Positions 28,861 to 39,016 of a stretch of DNA of 64,000 bases are shown in pieces; positions within the stretch are counted from its first letter, which is position 1; each line of letters opens with the position of its first letter. A model generated the notes under the pieces. It did no database searches, had not been told where the DNA came from, and saw nothing but the letters and a program-made list of their open reading frames with translations. The DNA is taken from positions 1-64,000 of the forward strand of contig WGGC01000041.1 in NCBI GenBank assembly GCA_015491905.1, read 5' to 3'. This DNA is from Bacteroidales bacterium (GTDB lineage: Bacteria > Bacteroidota > Bacteroidia > Bacteroidales > F082). A program made the position numbers and the translations under genes.

Positions 28861-29718
28861 TCAATTAATAAAAAAATATAAAATTCCCGGTATCCAGAAG
28901 GCAATATCACCCAAATATCTGTATAAATTTTTATTCCCGGAGTTGCCGTTTGATTTAATATTAAAAATAAAAAGTATCAATCCTAAAACTGCCAAGATAA
29001 GGTAAGCTGCTCTATAATTTGGAGCCTTTAGGAAAGTAAAAATAATAAGAGATATTGCAATAGAAAAAATCAAAAGGCTATTTACAAATTTCTCCGTATT
29101 TTGTTTTCCAAAATAAATACTAAAACTTTTGAACTTTTCCTTTTTATCGACATCGTAGTCATATATACTAGCTATCAGTCCTTCTGAAACAGCATAGATA
29201 AATAAAATAGTTATAATCATCAATACAGTTACAGGAGGAATATTATCATATTTTTCCAGCGGAATAAGCCAAATTCCACCAATATAAATTGCAGCGACCA
29301 ACATTTCTTTAAAAAAGTAGAAAAACTTCTTATTTCCTAAAAAATGGATTAGGAGTAAATAAAGACAAACAATAAAGATTAAAGTTAACCCTGAAAAAAA
29401 TATTACAGATGAGAAATACAAATAGCTAATCAAAAAAACTATAATAGAAAATAAAAATACTAAACTTAATAATAAGTTTTTATGTTTAACATGAATTTTG
29501 CGTCTAAACAAAAAGGCATTCTTTTTAAGTGAAAAACCATCTACCAAATGATCAGAAGTATAAACAATCCAAACAGCACCAGCTAAAATAAGCAGCCATA
29601 AGATATCGATAGGAATCTCTAGCACTTTGCATGCAAATAACCCCATTGAAACAGCTCCTATAACAACATCAAAGCTATATGCGGAAAAAAATTTCCAAAG
29701 CTTGTAAAAATTAATCAT
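28861..29718 (-). CDS. UbiA-prenyltransferase-like polytopic membrane protein
   Basis: About 8 TM segments; 'VYTSDHLVDG' and 'ASIYDYDVDKKEKFKSFSIYFGKQNT' resemble the UbiA DxxxD-type motifs. Confidence 0.55.
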   Translation of the reverse strand: MINFYKLWKFFSAYSFDVVIGAVSMGLFACKVLEIPIDILWLLILAGAVWIVYTSDHLVDGFSLKKNAFLFRRKIHVKHKNLLLSLVFLFSIIVFLISYLYFSSVIFFSGLTLIFIVCLYLLLIHFLGNKKFFYFFKEMLVAAIYIGGIWLIPLEKYDNIPPVTVLMIITILFIYAVSEGLIASIYDYDVDKKEKFKSFSIYFGKQNTEKFVNSLLIFSIAISLIIFTFLKAPNYRAAYLILAVLGLILFIFNIKSNGNSGNKNLYRYLGDIAFWIPGILYFFIN

Positions 29719-29724
29719 AATAAT

Positions 29725-29757
29725 AAAAAAAGGAGATGGTAATTACACCCATCTCCT
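29725..29757 (-). terminator. intrinsic terminator of the act operon (minus strand)
   Basis: aggagatgg..ccatctcct stem followed on the minus strand by a TTTTTT run. Confidence 0.75.
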
Positions 29758-29784
29758 CCTAAAAATAACTTAAATTAAAACATC

Positions 29785-30963
29785 CTAATAAAACTCTTCT
29801 ATATCTTTAAGTTCAATCGATTCTTCCAGGTATGGATGATTTCTTGGTATTAAAGGATACTTGGATAATGCATGAAGGACAACCACCAAAAATAAGCCGG
29901 CAAAACCAACAAAAGATCCTATTTCAATAAATCCTATTGACGGATGTTCCACAGTTCCCGGGAAAATAGCATTATACAATTCAATCCACTGTCCAATAAT
30001 TAAAACTCCCACGGTAATCAATAAAGCTGTAGCATTTTTTGCAAGTCTGTTCCACATCAAGAATATAAAAGGAAAGAACCAGTTAATAAAAATTTCAAGA
30101 TAAAATAAAGTAGTAAAGCCTTCCTCTCTCCGGGTAAAATAATAAACAGTCTCTTCAGGAATATTACCATACCAAATGAGTAAATATTGCATAAACCACA
30201 TATATCCCCACATAATACTTAACATAAACAAGTATTTAGAAAAATCATGACGATGCCCTTCATTTAAGAAAGGGAAATACCCATAGTGATTTGCAATAAG
30301 GACAAAAGCTAAGATTATGCTCGTTCCATGATAGAAAGCGGAGACAAAATATTTTACAGAAAATATGGTGCTAAACCAGTGTGCATCCAGAGATTCGAGC
30401 CAATCTATAGGGAAAAAGATAAAAGAAAGTCCTAATACAAAAATAAAAACCTTAGAGGTAAATTCAATTTTAGTAAAGGAAAGATTACCACCTTCAACAT
30501 CTTCTTTTAAGGATAGTTTTCTCATTCTCAAGGCGAGGAATATCAACAATCCAAATATAACAGCGGTTCTCACAATTAAGAATCCAATGTTCAAATATGG
30601 AGCTTTATGGGCAAGAATCGGATCTGAAGCCACAGCAGCACTATGCGACCAATGATAGAGGGAATGCAACCCGAAAAACAAACCTACCCATAATATTAAA
30701 GCATAAACAAGGTAAGTACCCATAGCCTGAGGTATTCTCAAAAAAGGAGAAGACCAACCTGACTGTGTAATATACTGAAGTGCCATCCAAAATAATGCTC
30801 CAAGTGAAATTGAAATAAAATAAAAATTATTTAATAAATAGTTAGCCCATGTCCTTTCAGCCTGATGAGTAGCAAATCCATATATAAAAGCAGCTAAACC
30901 AATAGCTATAAACAAAAAAAGAATAGCTTTAAAAGTTTTATTTATCTGAAGTTTATAATCCAT
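29785..30963 (-). CDS. actF: Alternative Complex III quinol:cytochrome c oxidoreductase subunit ActF
   Basis: Polytopic protein, last gene of the ActA-F order; GALFWMALQYITQSGWSSPFLRIPQAMGTYL. Confidence 0.9.
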   Translation of the reverse strand: MDYKLQINKTFKAILFLFIAIGLAAFIYGFATHQAERTWANYLLNNFYFISISLGALFWMALQYITQSGWSSPFLRIPQAMGTYLVYALILWVGLFFGLHSLYHWSHSAAVASDPILAHKAPYLNIGFLIVRTAVIFGLLIFLALRMRKLSLKEDVEGGNLSFTKIEFTSKVFIFVLGLSFIFFPIDWLESLDAHWFSTIFSVKYFVSAFYHGTSIILAFVLIANHYGYFPFLNEGHRHDFSKYLFMLSIMWGYMWFMQYLLIWYGNIPEETVYYFTRREEGFTTLFYLEIFINWFFPFIFLMWNRLAKNATALLITVGVLIIGQWIELYNAIFPGTVEHPSIGFIEIGSFVGFAGLFLVVVLHALSKYPLIPRNHPYLEESIELKDIEEFY

Positions 30964-30988
30964 GATATATTTTTTTTGAACCTTTCAA

Positions 30989-31573
30989 TTATTTTACTAA
31001 TTCTCTCAGATAGTTTACAATTTTCCAACGATTTTCAGGTGTAACCTGAACCCCATGAGGCCCCATCAAACCGGAAATAGACCCTTCAGTAATGATAAAA
31101 AACAAAGAACCATCTGGCATATTCTGAACGTAAGGACTTGTCAAATCTCTGGGTTTTGCCGGAAATAAGCCAGCTGTATATAAATGCCCATCGCCTTTAC
31201 CGGCAACACCGTGACAGTCCATACAAAAAATCTGATATTCCTTTTTCCCTTCGCTTAAGGTCAAAGCATTAACAGGAACAGGATTTTTTAGTTCTATTCC
31301 GGCTTTAGCCTGATCAGCAACTTTTTCAGCAATATTTTTTGGCGCAAAAGGGAAATAATTCTCTCCTCTTGACACACTACCTGCGGGAGCAGGCTGATCG
31401 GTTTGGCCATTTGGCAAAATAGGATTTGGACTATAAGCTTTATAAAACTTTGTATAGTACATATCAAAATGACCCATATAAGCATACCCGGGATTGTTTC
31501 TACTTTCTACACAAGAGGTAAAAAATAAACCGGAAATAAAAACAGACAATATAAAGAGTTTACTTTTCATCAT
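30989..31573 (-). CDS. actE: Alternative Complex III monoheme cytochrome c subunit ActE
   Basis: Lipobox LFFTSCVES; CMDCHGVAGKGDGH heme motif; NMPDGSLFFIITEG. Confidence 0.92.
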   Translation of the reverse strand: MMKSKLFILSVFISGLFFTSCVESRNNPGYAYMGHFDMYYTKFYKAYSPNPILPNGQTDQPAPAGSVSRGENYFPFAPKNIAEKVADQAKAGIELKNPVPVNALTLSEGKKEYQIFCMDCHGVAGKGDGHLYTAGLFPAKPRDLTSPYVQNMPDGSLFFIITEGSISGLMGPHGVQVTPENRWKIVNYLRELVK

Positions 31574-31581
31574 TACAATTT

Positions 31582-32094
31582 TTAATATTCATTAACCTCA
31601 TCAGCACCATTATCCTTCAGTAGTTTTTCCAATTCTGATTCTGAAATATTACCCATATCTTTTCTGTCGATAACTATAATAAATTTATCATCGGTAGCTC
31701 TGGTATCAGGCATTTTAGATTTAACGCCTGGCCATAAATTCTCGCGAAACTGGAGTGTTAATAATGTAAAAACCACCCCGAACAAAATAGTTAAAACAAA
31801 CATAATAACAATAAAAGATAATGAATTATGAGGTTTCCCACCAAATGTTAGTGGGTAATTTATAACAGAAGTCCAGTATAAAAATGCGAAAACAGAAATG
31901 GTTCCAATAGCACCATAAATAAAAGTAAGGTATGGAATCCTGGTCTTCATTTTTAATAATTCCCAAACTTCTTCTATAGGAAATGGAGAATATACATCCT
32001 TAACTTTCACATTATTTTTGATCAGACTTTCAACAGCATGTGTCATATCATCCGGATCATTAAAAACGCCCAAAATTTGACTTGGCTTTTCCAT
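31582..32094 (-). CDS. actD: Alternative Complex III subunit ActD (DUF3341)
   Basis: LGVFNDPDDMTHAVESLIKNNVKVKDVYSPFPI; two TM segments. Confidence 0.93.
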   Translation of the reverse strand: MEKPSQILGVFNDPDDMTHAVESLIKNNVKVKDVYSPFPIEEVWELLKMKTRIPYLTFIYGAIGTISVFAFLYWTSVINYPLTFGGKPHNSLSFIVIMFVLTILFGVVFTLLTLQFRENLWPGVKSKMPDTRATDDKFIIVIDRKDMGNISESELEKLLKDNGADEVNEY

Positions 32095-32112
32095 TAGCGT
32101 ATATTTTTATAA

Positions 32113-33522
32113 TTATTTTTTATTTTTTTTCTTTGCTTTTAATACATCACGAAAGTCAGGTTTATCATGAGCTCCTGTTTCTTTCAAAATTCCTTTCAGT
32201 TCACTAATAGCCATCATTGGGAGGAATTTCATAAACATCAATATTCCTAAAATAAAAAAACCAATAGTCCCGACAAACACAGCAATTTCAGTAACTGAAG
32301 GAGAGTAAGAATGCCAGGTTGCCGGTAAGAATGTTTTTGATAATGAAGTAACCACAATAACGTATCTTTCATACCACATACCTATATTAATAAGAATACT
32401 AATAATAAATACAACTGTAATATTGGAACGAATTTTTTTAAACCAAAATAATTGCGGAACAATAGCATTAAAAGCAACCATTGCCCAATATTCAAAAGCA
32501 TAAGGTCCCGTAGCCCTGTTATGGAAAAAGATATACATTTCATATGGGTTATCCGAATACCATGCTACAAATATTTCAATAATATAAGCAACCCCCATAA
32601 TTAACGATACAAAAGTTAATACCCTGGCAATGGCATCTAAATGTCCTTTTGTAACATATTGTTCATAATGAAATACTTTCCTAACAATGATCATTAAAGT
32701 CATTACCATTGCAAAACCAGAGAAAATAGCTCCTACAACAAAAAACGGAGGAAATATAGTTGAGTGCCACCCCGGGAGAACGCCGGCGGCAAAATCGGTT
32801 GCAACAATAGAATGCACAGAAACAACAAGTGGTGCTGCCAGGCCTCCCATCAATAACGCTGCAGATTCAAAACGCAGCCAGCCTCTTGCAGATCCCACCC
32901 AGCCAAAGCTTAATATACCGTAAACTTTTTTCTTAATCTTTGAGACAGTACGTTCTCTAATAGTGGCGAAATCAGGAATCATTCCAATGTACCAAAACAC
33001 AAACGAAGCTGTTAAATAGGTTGAGATAGCCATAACATCCCAAAATAATGGTGAGTTAAAATTATCCCAAAGTGGACCCCTGGTATTTGGATAAGGAAAT
33101 ATAAAAAAACCATCCCAAATACGTCCCATATGAATCAAAGGAAACATACCGGCAGCAGCCACGGCAAAAATCGTCATAGCCTCTGCAGCCCTGTTAATAG
33201 ATGTTCTCCATTTTTGATGTAAAACAAGTAAAAAAATGGAAAATGCAGTTCCGGCATGTCCGATACCTATCCACCAAACAAAATTAATGATAGCCCATCC
33301 CCAGGAAACGCTGTTATTATTACCCCAAGTACCAATACCATTTACAATGGTGTTATAAAATCCCCAAACTCCCCATACCAGCATTGCGCTGGCAACAAAG
33401 GAAGCTACCCACCACCATACAGGTGTTTTATCAATTAACATTGGGCGGGTAACATCACTACTAATATCAGCATATGTTTTGTCACCTTCAATTAAAACGC
33501 CCCTTATTTTTGCATTATACAT
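32113..33522 (-). CDS. actC: Alternative Complex III NrfD-like subunit ActC
   Basis: NrfD/PsrC-type TM protein; WWVASFVASAMLVWGVWGFYNTIVNG, GHAGTAFSIFLLVLHQKWR, ADFAAGVLPGWHSTIFPPFFVVGAI. Confidence 0.95.
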   Translation of the reverse strand: MYNAKIRGVLIEGDKTYADISSDVTRPMLIDKTPVWWWVASFVASAMLVWGVWGFYNTIVNGIGTWGNNNSVSWGWAIINFVWWIGIGHAGTAFSIFLLVLHQKWRTSINRAAEAMTIFAVAAAGMFPLIHMGRIWDGFFIFPYPNTRGPLWDNFNSPLFWDVMAISTYLTASFVFWYIGMIPDFATIRERTVSKIKKKVYGILSFGWVGSARGWLRFESAALLMGGLAAPLVVSVHSIVATDFAAGVLPGWHSTIFPPFFVVGAIFSGFAMVMTLMIIVRKVFHYEQYVTKGHLDAIARVLTFVSLIMGVAYIIEIFVAWYSDNPYEMYIFFHNRATGPYAFEYWAMVAFNAIVPQLFWFKKIRSNITVVFIISILINIGMWYERYVIVVTSLSKTFLPATWHSYSPSVTEIAVFVGTIGFFILGILMFMKFLPMMAISELKGILKETGAHDKPDFRDVLKAKKKNKK

Positions 33523-33542
33523 AATTAAGCTCTTTTATTCTG

Positions 33543-36488
33543 TTAAGCATTAATATTTCTAACTTTTGTCAAATAACTGGTAGTTGGAACAGTATGTAAC
33601 GATTCAAGTAAATGATACATTCTTTCTGTATCATTAGTTTTATTAACCTTACTATTTTTTTCCAATAAGTTACCAAACTGAATAGCATCAGTAGGACAAC
33701 TTTGCTGACAAGCTGTTTTTACTTCGCCATCTTTAAGCTCCCTATCATCAGCTTTAGCGGTAAGTTTCTTCTCTTGAATTCTTTGAACACAATAAGTACA
33801 TTTTTCTACAACCCCTCTCTGACGAACAGTAACGTCCGGATTAAGAACTAATTTACCCAATTCTGAATTTAAATTATAATCAAAACTGTTATTATTCACA
33901 TATTCATACCAATTAAATCTTCTAACTTTATATGGACAGTTATTCATGCAATAACGTGTTCCTATGCAGCGGTTATATGCAACTTGACTCAAGCCCTCTT
34001 CACTATGAGTAAGAGCGCCAACAGGACATACATTCTCACAAGGAGCATTATCGCATTGCTGACACATAACCGGCATTCTGAACACGGCAGGATTTTCAGC
34101 CATATCAGAATAATACCTGTCAACTCTTAGCCAGTGCATAATTCTGCCGTTCTTTACTTGTTCTTTTCCTACTACAGCTACATTATTTTCTGCCTGACAA
34201 GAAACAATGCAGTTATTACATCCGGTACAACTATTTAAATCGATAGACATTCCCCATCTAAAACCAGCAAATTCAGGTTTAGGATAAAGGCTAAGGTCTT
34301 CATTTTTAATAAACTCCTGATGCATTTCGTTTCCGGAAGCCGGATCTTTACGATAAGAAGATAAATCTGTTTCTCTTACTATAGGCCTACCTTCCATAAC
34401 ATGGTGAGTCTGAGTTAATGCAAGGGAATAGGTTTTGTCAGTTTTTAATATATTTATATTAGTTCCATTAAGATTTTTTCTTCCTGAGGTTATATTACTT
34501 AGTTCATAAACATTTTTTCCAATTCCATTACCTACTTTTCCGGCGGAATGATGACCATAACCGACAGCAATACCAATTGTACCTGGGGTTTGTCCCGGTT
34601 GAAGCAATACAGGAAGTTCTACCTTACCGTTAACTTTAACAACATCTTCTTGTTTTAATCCCATTTCTTTTGCCTGAGATAAAGAAATGGTAACATAATT
34701 ATCCCAGGTTGCTGTTGTAACAGGATCAGGAAGTTCCTGTAACCATGGGTTATTAGCATATCTCCCTGAACCCATAGAAACACTTTCATATAAAGCTAAT
34801 TCAATACTACTTTTCTGAGGCTTATCTGCGCTTAATTTAGTAACTTTAAATTTAAAATTTTTATTCACTTTTTCTGAAAGGCGATAAACACCATTCTGTT
34901 TTGTACTAAACCAGAATTTATCAAAACTTGAATATTCTTTCTGTCTTTTGAAAAAGTTTGATTTCCAATTATTTTCAAGGTAATCTGAAAATTTTATATC
35001 TTCTCCCATCCATGACAATAAACTATCTTGGGCTTGCCTTGTATTAAAAATAGGTCTTATAGTAGGCTGAACTACTGACAGATAACCGGCAACAGGTTCA
35101 GCATCGTTCCATGATTCCAGATAATTATTATCGGGACAAACATAATCACAAAGCTTAGACGTTTCATCCAATATTGGAGAAAAAGATATCTTTAAATCGA
35201 GATTTTTTATCGATTTGGCAAACATATCTGCATGAACACAATCATAAACAGGATTTACATTATAAAAAATAATACCGGATGCTTTACCTGATTCCATACT
35301 ACTAATAGCAGCCATCATATCCTTTTCATCACCCTGTTTTAAATTTATTGGTTTAGACAAGTCAATTGTTTTACCATAATTCCCCAATAAATTATTAATG
35401 GCATTTACAATTAATTGAATTTTTAAATCATTAGTACCTGAAACAACCAAAGATTTTCCTTTGGAATTAAGCAGGTCATTGGCAACTTTATCAACTTTAA
35501 TATCTACTTTGGGTGCGGAGTAAGAAACAGAATTTAATTTTTCAGAAAGGACATTGTACAGTTTAAGTAAAACAGCACTTTCTTCAGAAGGCCTGATCTG
35601 ATATCTATAATCTGCATTTGAACCTGTCATCGACATGTTAGTTTCAAACTGATAGAAACGAGACATGTTATTCTGAGATTTTGATAACTTTCTTCTTTTG
35701 GAGAATTGTTTTGAAAAAGTAACAGGTAATAACCAAGTGCCAAGAAAATCAGCATTAAAACCGACAATCACATCAGCTTTATCAAAGTTATAAAAAGGAA
35801 TTATAGCTTTATTAAAATTCTTTTTATTAGCTTCTCGAATAGAAGACATAGGAACTGAATCATACTGGAGCCATTTTACATTAGGAAATTTCTGAATAAA
35901 TTCACCAATTAATTTTGTGGTTGTTGGACTTATAATAGTAGAAGTCATAAATATAACCTCTTTACCCATATCTTTAAAACCATTTAGTTTCTTGGTAACT
36001 TCTTTATCTAAAGACTTCCAATCAGTTTTTTCACTATTTTTTAATGGGTTTTTTAGTCTAGCATCATCATACAAATTTAAAACTGAGGCCTGAACTCTGG
36101 CAGTGGTACCGCTCTGGGACAAAGGACAAAGTTCATTTCCTTCAATTTTTATGGGCCTGCTTTCCCTTGTTTTAACTAACACACTACAAAATTCGTCTCC
36201 GTCAAAAAAAGTAGAAGCATAAAAATTAGGCACTCCCGGAATTAAATCTTTAGGCCTGTTTAATAAAGGGATAGCTTTTCGCACGGGCATTTGGCAACTT
36301 GATACCAGTGCAACTGCACTCACAGAAAAGCCCATCATTTTCAAAAAATCACGCCTACTTGATTTCCCTTTTAATTCAGACTCATCCAAACCTTTAATTG
36401 CAAATTCCGGAGTCTTTTCATTACTAGCGACTCCTTCTTTTTGAATTTCTTTATAATTTTCAATACTTTGCCAATATATCTTTTCCAT
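33543..36488 (-). CDS. actB: Alternative Complex III Fe-S/molybdopterin-like subunit ActB
   Basis: SSRRDFLKMMGFS TAT-variant; CTGCNNCIVSCQAENN, CQQCDNAPCENVCPVGAL, CIGTRYCMNNCPYKVRRFNW ferredoxin motifs. Confidence 0.95.
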   Translation of the reverse strand: MEKIYWQSIENYKEIQKEGVASNEKTPEFAIKGLDESELKGKSSRRDFLKMMGFSVSAVALVSSCQMPVRKAIPLLNRPKDLIPGVPNFYASTFFDGDEFCSVLVKTRESRPIKIEGNELCPLSQSGTTARVQASVLNLYDDARLKNPLKNSEKTDWKSLDKEVTKKLNGFKDMGKEVIFMTSTIISPTTTKLIGEFIQKFPNVKWLQYDSVPMSSIREANKKNFNKAIIPFYNFDKADVIVGFNADFLGTWLLPVTFSKQFSKRRKLSKSQNNMSRFYQFETNMSMTGSNADYRYQIRPSEESAVLLKLYNVLSEKLNSVSYSAPKVDIKVDKVANDLLNSKGKSLVVSGTNDLKIQLIVNAINNLLGNYGKTIDLSKPINLKQGDEKDMMAAISSMESGKASGIIFYNVNPVYDCVHADMFAKSIKNLDLKISFSPILDETSKLCDYVCPDNNYLESWNDAEPVAGYLSVVQPTIRPIFNTRQAQDSLLSWMGEDIKFSDYLENNWKSNFFKRQKEYSSFDKFWFSTKQNGVYRLSEKVNKNFKFKVTKLSADKPQKSSIELALYESVSMGSGRYANNPWLQELPDPVTTATWDNYVTISLSQAKEMGLKQEDVVKVNGKVELPVLLQPGQTPGTIGIAVGYGHHSAGKVGNGIGKNVYELSNITSGRKNLNGTNINILKTDKTYSLALTQTHHVMEGRPIVRETDLSSYRKDPASGNEMHQEFIKNEDLSLYPKPEFAGFRWGMSIDLNSCTGCNNCIVSCQAENNVAVVGKEQVKNGRIMHWLRVDRYYSDMAENPAVFRMPVMCQQCDNAPCENVCPVGALTHSEEGLSQVAYNRCIGTRYCMNNCPYKVRRFNWYEYVNNNSFDYNLNSELGKLVLNPDVTVRQRGVVEKCTYCVQRIQEKKLTAKADDRELKDGEVKTACQQSCPTDAIQFGNLLEKNSKVNKTNDTERMYHLLESLHTVPTTSYLTKVRNINA

Positions 36489-36529
36489 AATATTTAGAAA
36501 TGGAATTATTTTAATAAATTTCTTTTATT

Positions 36530-38056
36530 TTAATAATGACAGCTTGCACAATCAGCACCACCAATCATTTTTACTGTTACATCCTTTATTTTACCAGATT
36601 TTAAATCTTCATGGAGCTTTTTGTACTGGCCATAAAATTTATTATTGGTAAACTGGACTTTATGAGTTCTATGACAATCTAAACACCAACCCATACTTAA
36701 AGTTTTTACCTGAGCTACAACATCCATTTGGGCAACATCTCCATGACATTCTTTACAGTCAAGTTTTCCAACTTTTACGTGTTGTTTATGATTAAAATAA
36801 ACAAAATCAGGCAAGTTATGAACTTGTACCCATTTGATAGGTTTATTATTTTTAATTGCAGCGTAAATCTTGTTAATCTCTTTTTTGCCAGTACGTTTTC
36901 CTTCTTTAACTTGTGTATGACAATTCATACAAACGGATGCCGGAGGAATTCCTGCGTGCATACTTCTATCTGCAGTAAAATGACAATACTGGCAATCTAT
37001 TTTATTTTGACCTGCATGTACTTTATGAGAAAACCAAATAGGCTGATCAGGTTGGTAATATTGTTGTCTTCCTAATCTGGTTGCATACGTGTATGTCCAT
37101 TCACCAAGTATCCACAAAGCTGCAAGCAATATAACATAATGAACCCACTTTGCTTTAAGATAATGTGTAAAAATCAAATCTATTAGTACAATAATAAGCA
37201 AGAACCCCATTACTATGGCAGCAATAGAAAGATTCTCCAGACCTTCTTGCTGATTTTTAATAAATATTTCTGTTTCATCCAAAACAGGACCACTGCTTTC
37301 TACAATTTTAGTAGTACTATGCGAAGAAACAGTTGTTGCCTGTGGAATTTTGCCATCATTATTAATAAAAGCGAGAATGCTTTTTATTTGATTATCTGAA
37401 AGATTATGGGCAGGCATTGGAATTTTGCTATACTCATTAAAGATTTTCACAGCTTTTGGATCTCCTGCTTTAACCATTGCCTGCGAGTTCCTAATAAATT
37501 TAATTAACCATTCCTCAGATAATTTTTTTGTTACTCCCTTTAAATCCGGTCCAACAAGCCTTCCTCTTCCGATGGTATGACATGCTTTGCATTCATTAAA
37601 TAATTTGGCTCCCTTTTTAATCTCTGTTAAAGACCCTAATGTGTTAGAAGAAGTTTTATTAACGGCAGGTTGAGATATTTTACCATCATTTTTTATATAT
37701 AATAATATTCCTTTAATTTGGGCATCCGTAAGATTATGGGATGGCATAGGAATTTTATTATACTCGTTAAACACTTTAACAGCAGCCGGATCTCCTGCTT
37801 TAACCATCGCCTGCGAATTCTTAATAAATTTAATCAGCCATTCTTCCGGCATTTTTTTTGTTATTCCCTTTAAATCCGGACCAACAAGCCTTCCTCCACC
37901 AATGGTATGACATGCTTTACACTGATTAAAGTTTTTAGCATCCTGTTCATTTTGTCCAAATAAATTTAATTGAAAGAATGAAAGAAAAAGAAAAAGGAAT
38001 AAAAACAATCCTGCTATACCAGGACGATTTTGATTGGTAAATTTTTTCCTCATCAT
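36530..38056 (-). CDS. actA: Alternative Complex III multiheme subunit ActA with two extra N-terminal class I cytochrome c domains
   Basis: Seven CxxCH motifs: CKACH x2, then CQYCH, CMNCH, CKECH, CLDCH, CASCH; one TM between the two parts. Confidence 0.93.
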   Translation of the reverse strand: MMRKKFTNQNRPGIAGLFLFLFLFLSFFQLNLFGQNEQDAKNFNQCKACHTIGGGRLVGPDLKGITKKMPEEWLIKFIKNSQAMVKAGDPAAVKVFNEYNKIPMPSHNLTDAQIKGILLYIKNDGKISQPAVNKTSSNTLGSLTEIKKGAKLFNECKACHTIGRGRLVGPDLKGVTKKLSEEWLIKFIRNSQAMVKAGDPKAVKIFNEYSKIPMPAHNLSDNQIKSILAFINNDGKIPQATTVSSHSTTKIVESSGPVLDETEIFIKNQQEGLENLSIAAIVMGFLLIIVLIDLIFTHYLKAKWVHYVILLAALWILGEWTYTYATRLGRQQYYQPDQPIWFSHKVHAGQNKIDCQYCHFTADRSMHAGIPPASVCMNCHTQVKEGKRTGKKEINKIYAAIKNNKPIKWVQVHNLPDFVYFNHKQHVKVGKLDCKECHGDVAQMDVVAQVKTLSMGWCLDCHRTHKVQFTNNKFYGQYKKLHEDLKSGKIKDVTVKMIGGADCASCHY

Positions 38057-38283
38057 AAAAATTTGAATATCAATATATTAAATAGTTGTAAAATTAAAAA
38101 AATAAGATATATATCTATTTGTATTTTTTCGTGACAAATCTATTAAAATTTCTATTCAGATTTAGTCAATTAAGGGATTTTTTACTTAATTTCTTAAACA
38201 AGATCGCAATATTAAACTTTTATTTTACTGTAAATCAATTTATTTACTTGTTTATAAATTCTGAAAAAAATCTGAAAAAAAAT

Positions 38284-38931
38284 TCAATCGTTTGCTTTAT
38301 CCTTAAGTAAAGGGACAAATCTAAATTTACCAAACGTTTCTTTTTTTAATTTGCCATTCACAAGTTTTGTAATTCGCAACATAGTCTGAACATCACCTTT
38401 ACCAACCGGTATAACCAAATGTCCTCCAATTTTCAGTTGTTGTAGGAGAGGTTCAGGAATCTCAGGCGCCGCAGCAGTAATTAAAATTCCATCAAAAGGG
38501 GCTTCTTCAGGTAACCCTTTATAACCATCACCATAAAATAAGTTTATTTTATATGGGAACAAGCGTAGTAATTGTTTCGTACGCTCAAAAAGTTTTTTTT
38601 GTCTTTCTATAGAAAAAACTTTTGCTCCCAGTTCAGCAAGAACGCAAGCTTGATAACCTGATCCTGTTCCAATTTCCAAAATTTTATCCTCTGGTTTTAC
38701 CTCCAATAATTGGGTTTGAAAAGCGACAGTATATGGCTGAGATATAGTTTGACCAGAACCAATTGGGAAAGGCTTATCTTCATAAGCATATTCCAAAAAG
38801 CCAGAGTCAAGAAACAGGTGTCTGGGAATTGCATTTATAGCACTCAATAAATTTTCGTCCAGGATACCTTTTTTACGGATTTCATCCACAAGTTTTTTCC
38901 GCATTCCTTTATGCCGGTAATTATCTTCCAC
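38284..38931 (-). CDS. pcm: protein-L-isoaspartate O-methyltransferase
   Basis: AIPRHLFL, GSGQTISQPYTVA, ILEIGTGSGYQACVLAELG, GGHLVIPVG. Confidence 0.96.
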   Translation of the reverse strand: MEDNYRHKGMRKKLVDEIRKKGILDENLLSAINAIPRHLFLDSGFLEYAYEDKPFPIGSGQTISQPYTVAFQTQLLEVKPEDKILEIGTGSGYQACVLAELGAKVFSIERQKKLFERTKQLLRLFPYKINLFYGDGYKGLPEEAPFDGILITAAAPEIPEPLLQQLKIGGHLVIPVGKGDVQTMLRITKLVNGKLKKETFGKFRFVPLLKDKAND

Positions 38932-38971
38932 TTATTAACATTTGATGTTCGTTATTTCTTTTATTAAGATG

Positions 38972-38979
38972 CAAAGTTA
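38972..38979 (-). promoter_or_regulatory. -7 element TAACTTTG (minus strand) for pcm
   Basis: caaagtta on the + strand, 41 bp upstream of the pcm start. Confidence 0.45.
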
Positions 38980-39016
38980 ACCAAAGAGGGACTTATTTTT
39001 GAAAAAAAATTAATGA

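Noticed and set aside
36728-37075. 115-aa + strand ORF opposite actA
   Set aside because: Antisense to a strongly conserved multiheme CDS; no recognisable domain.
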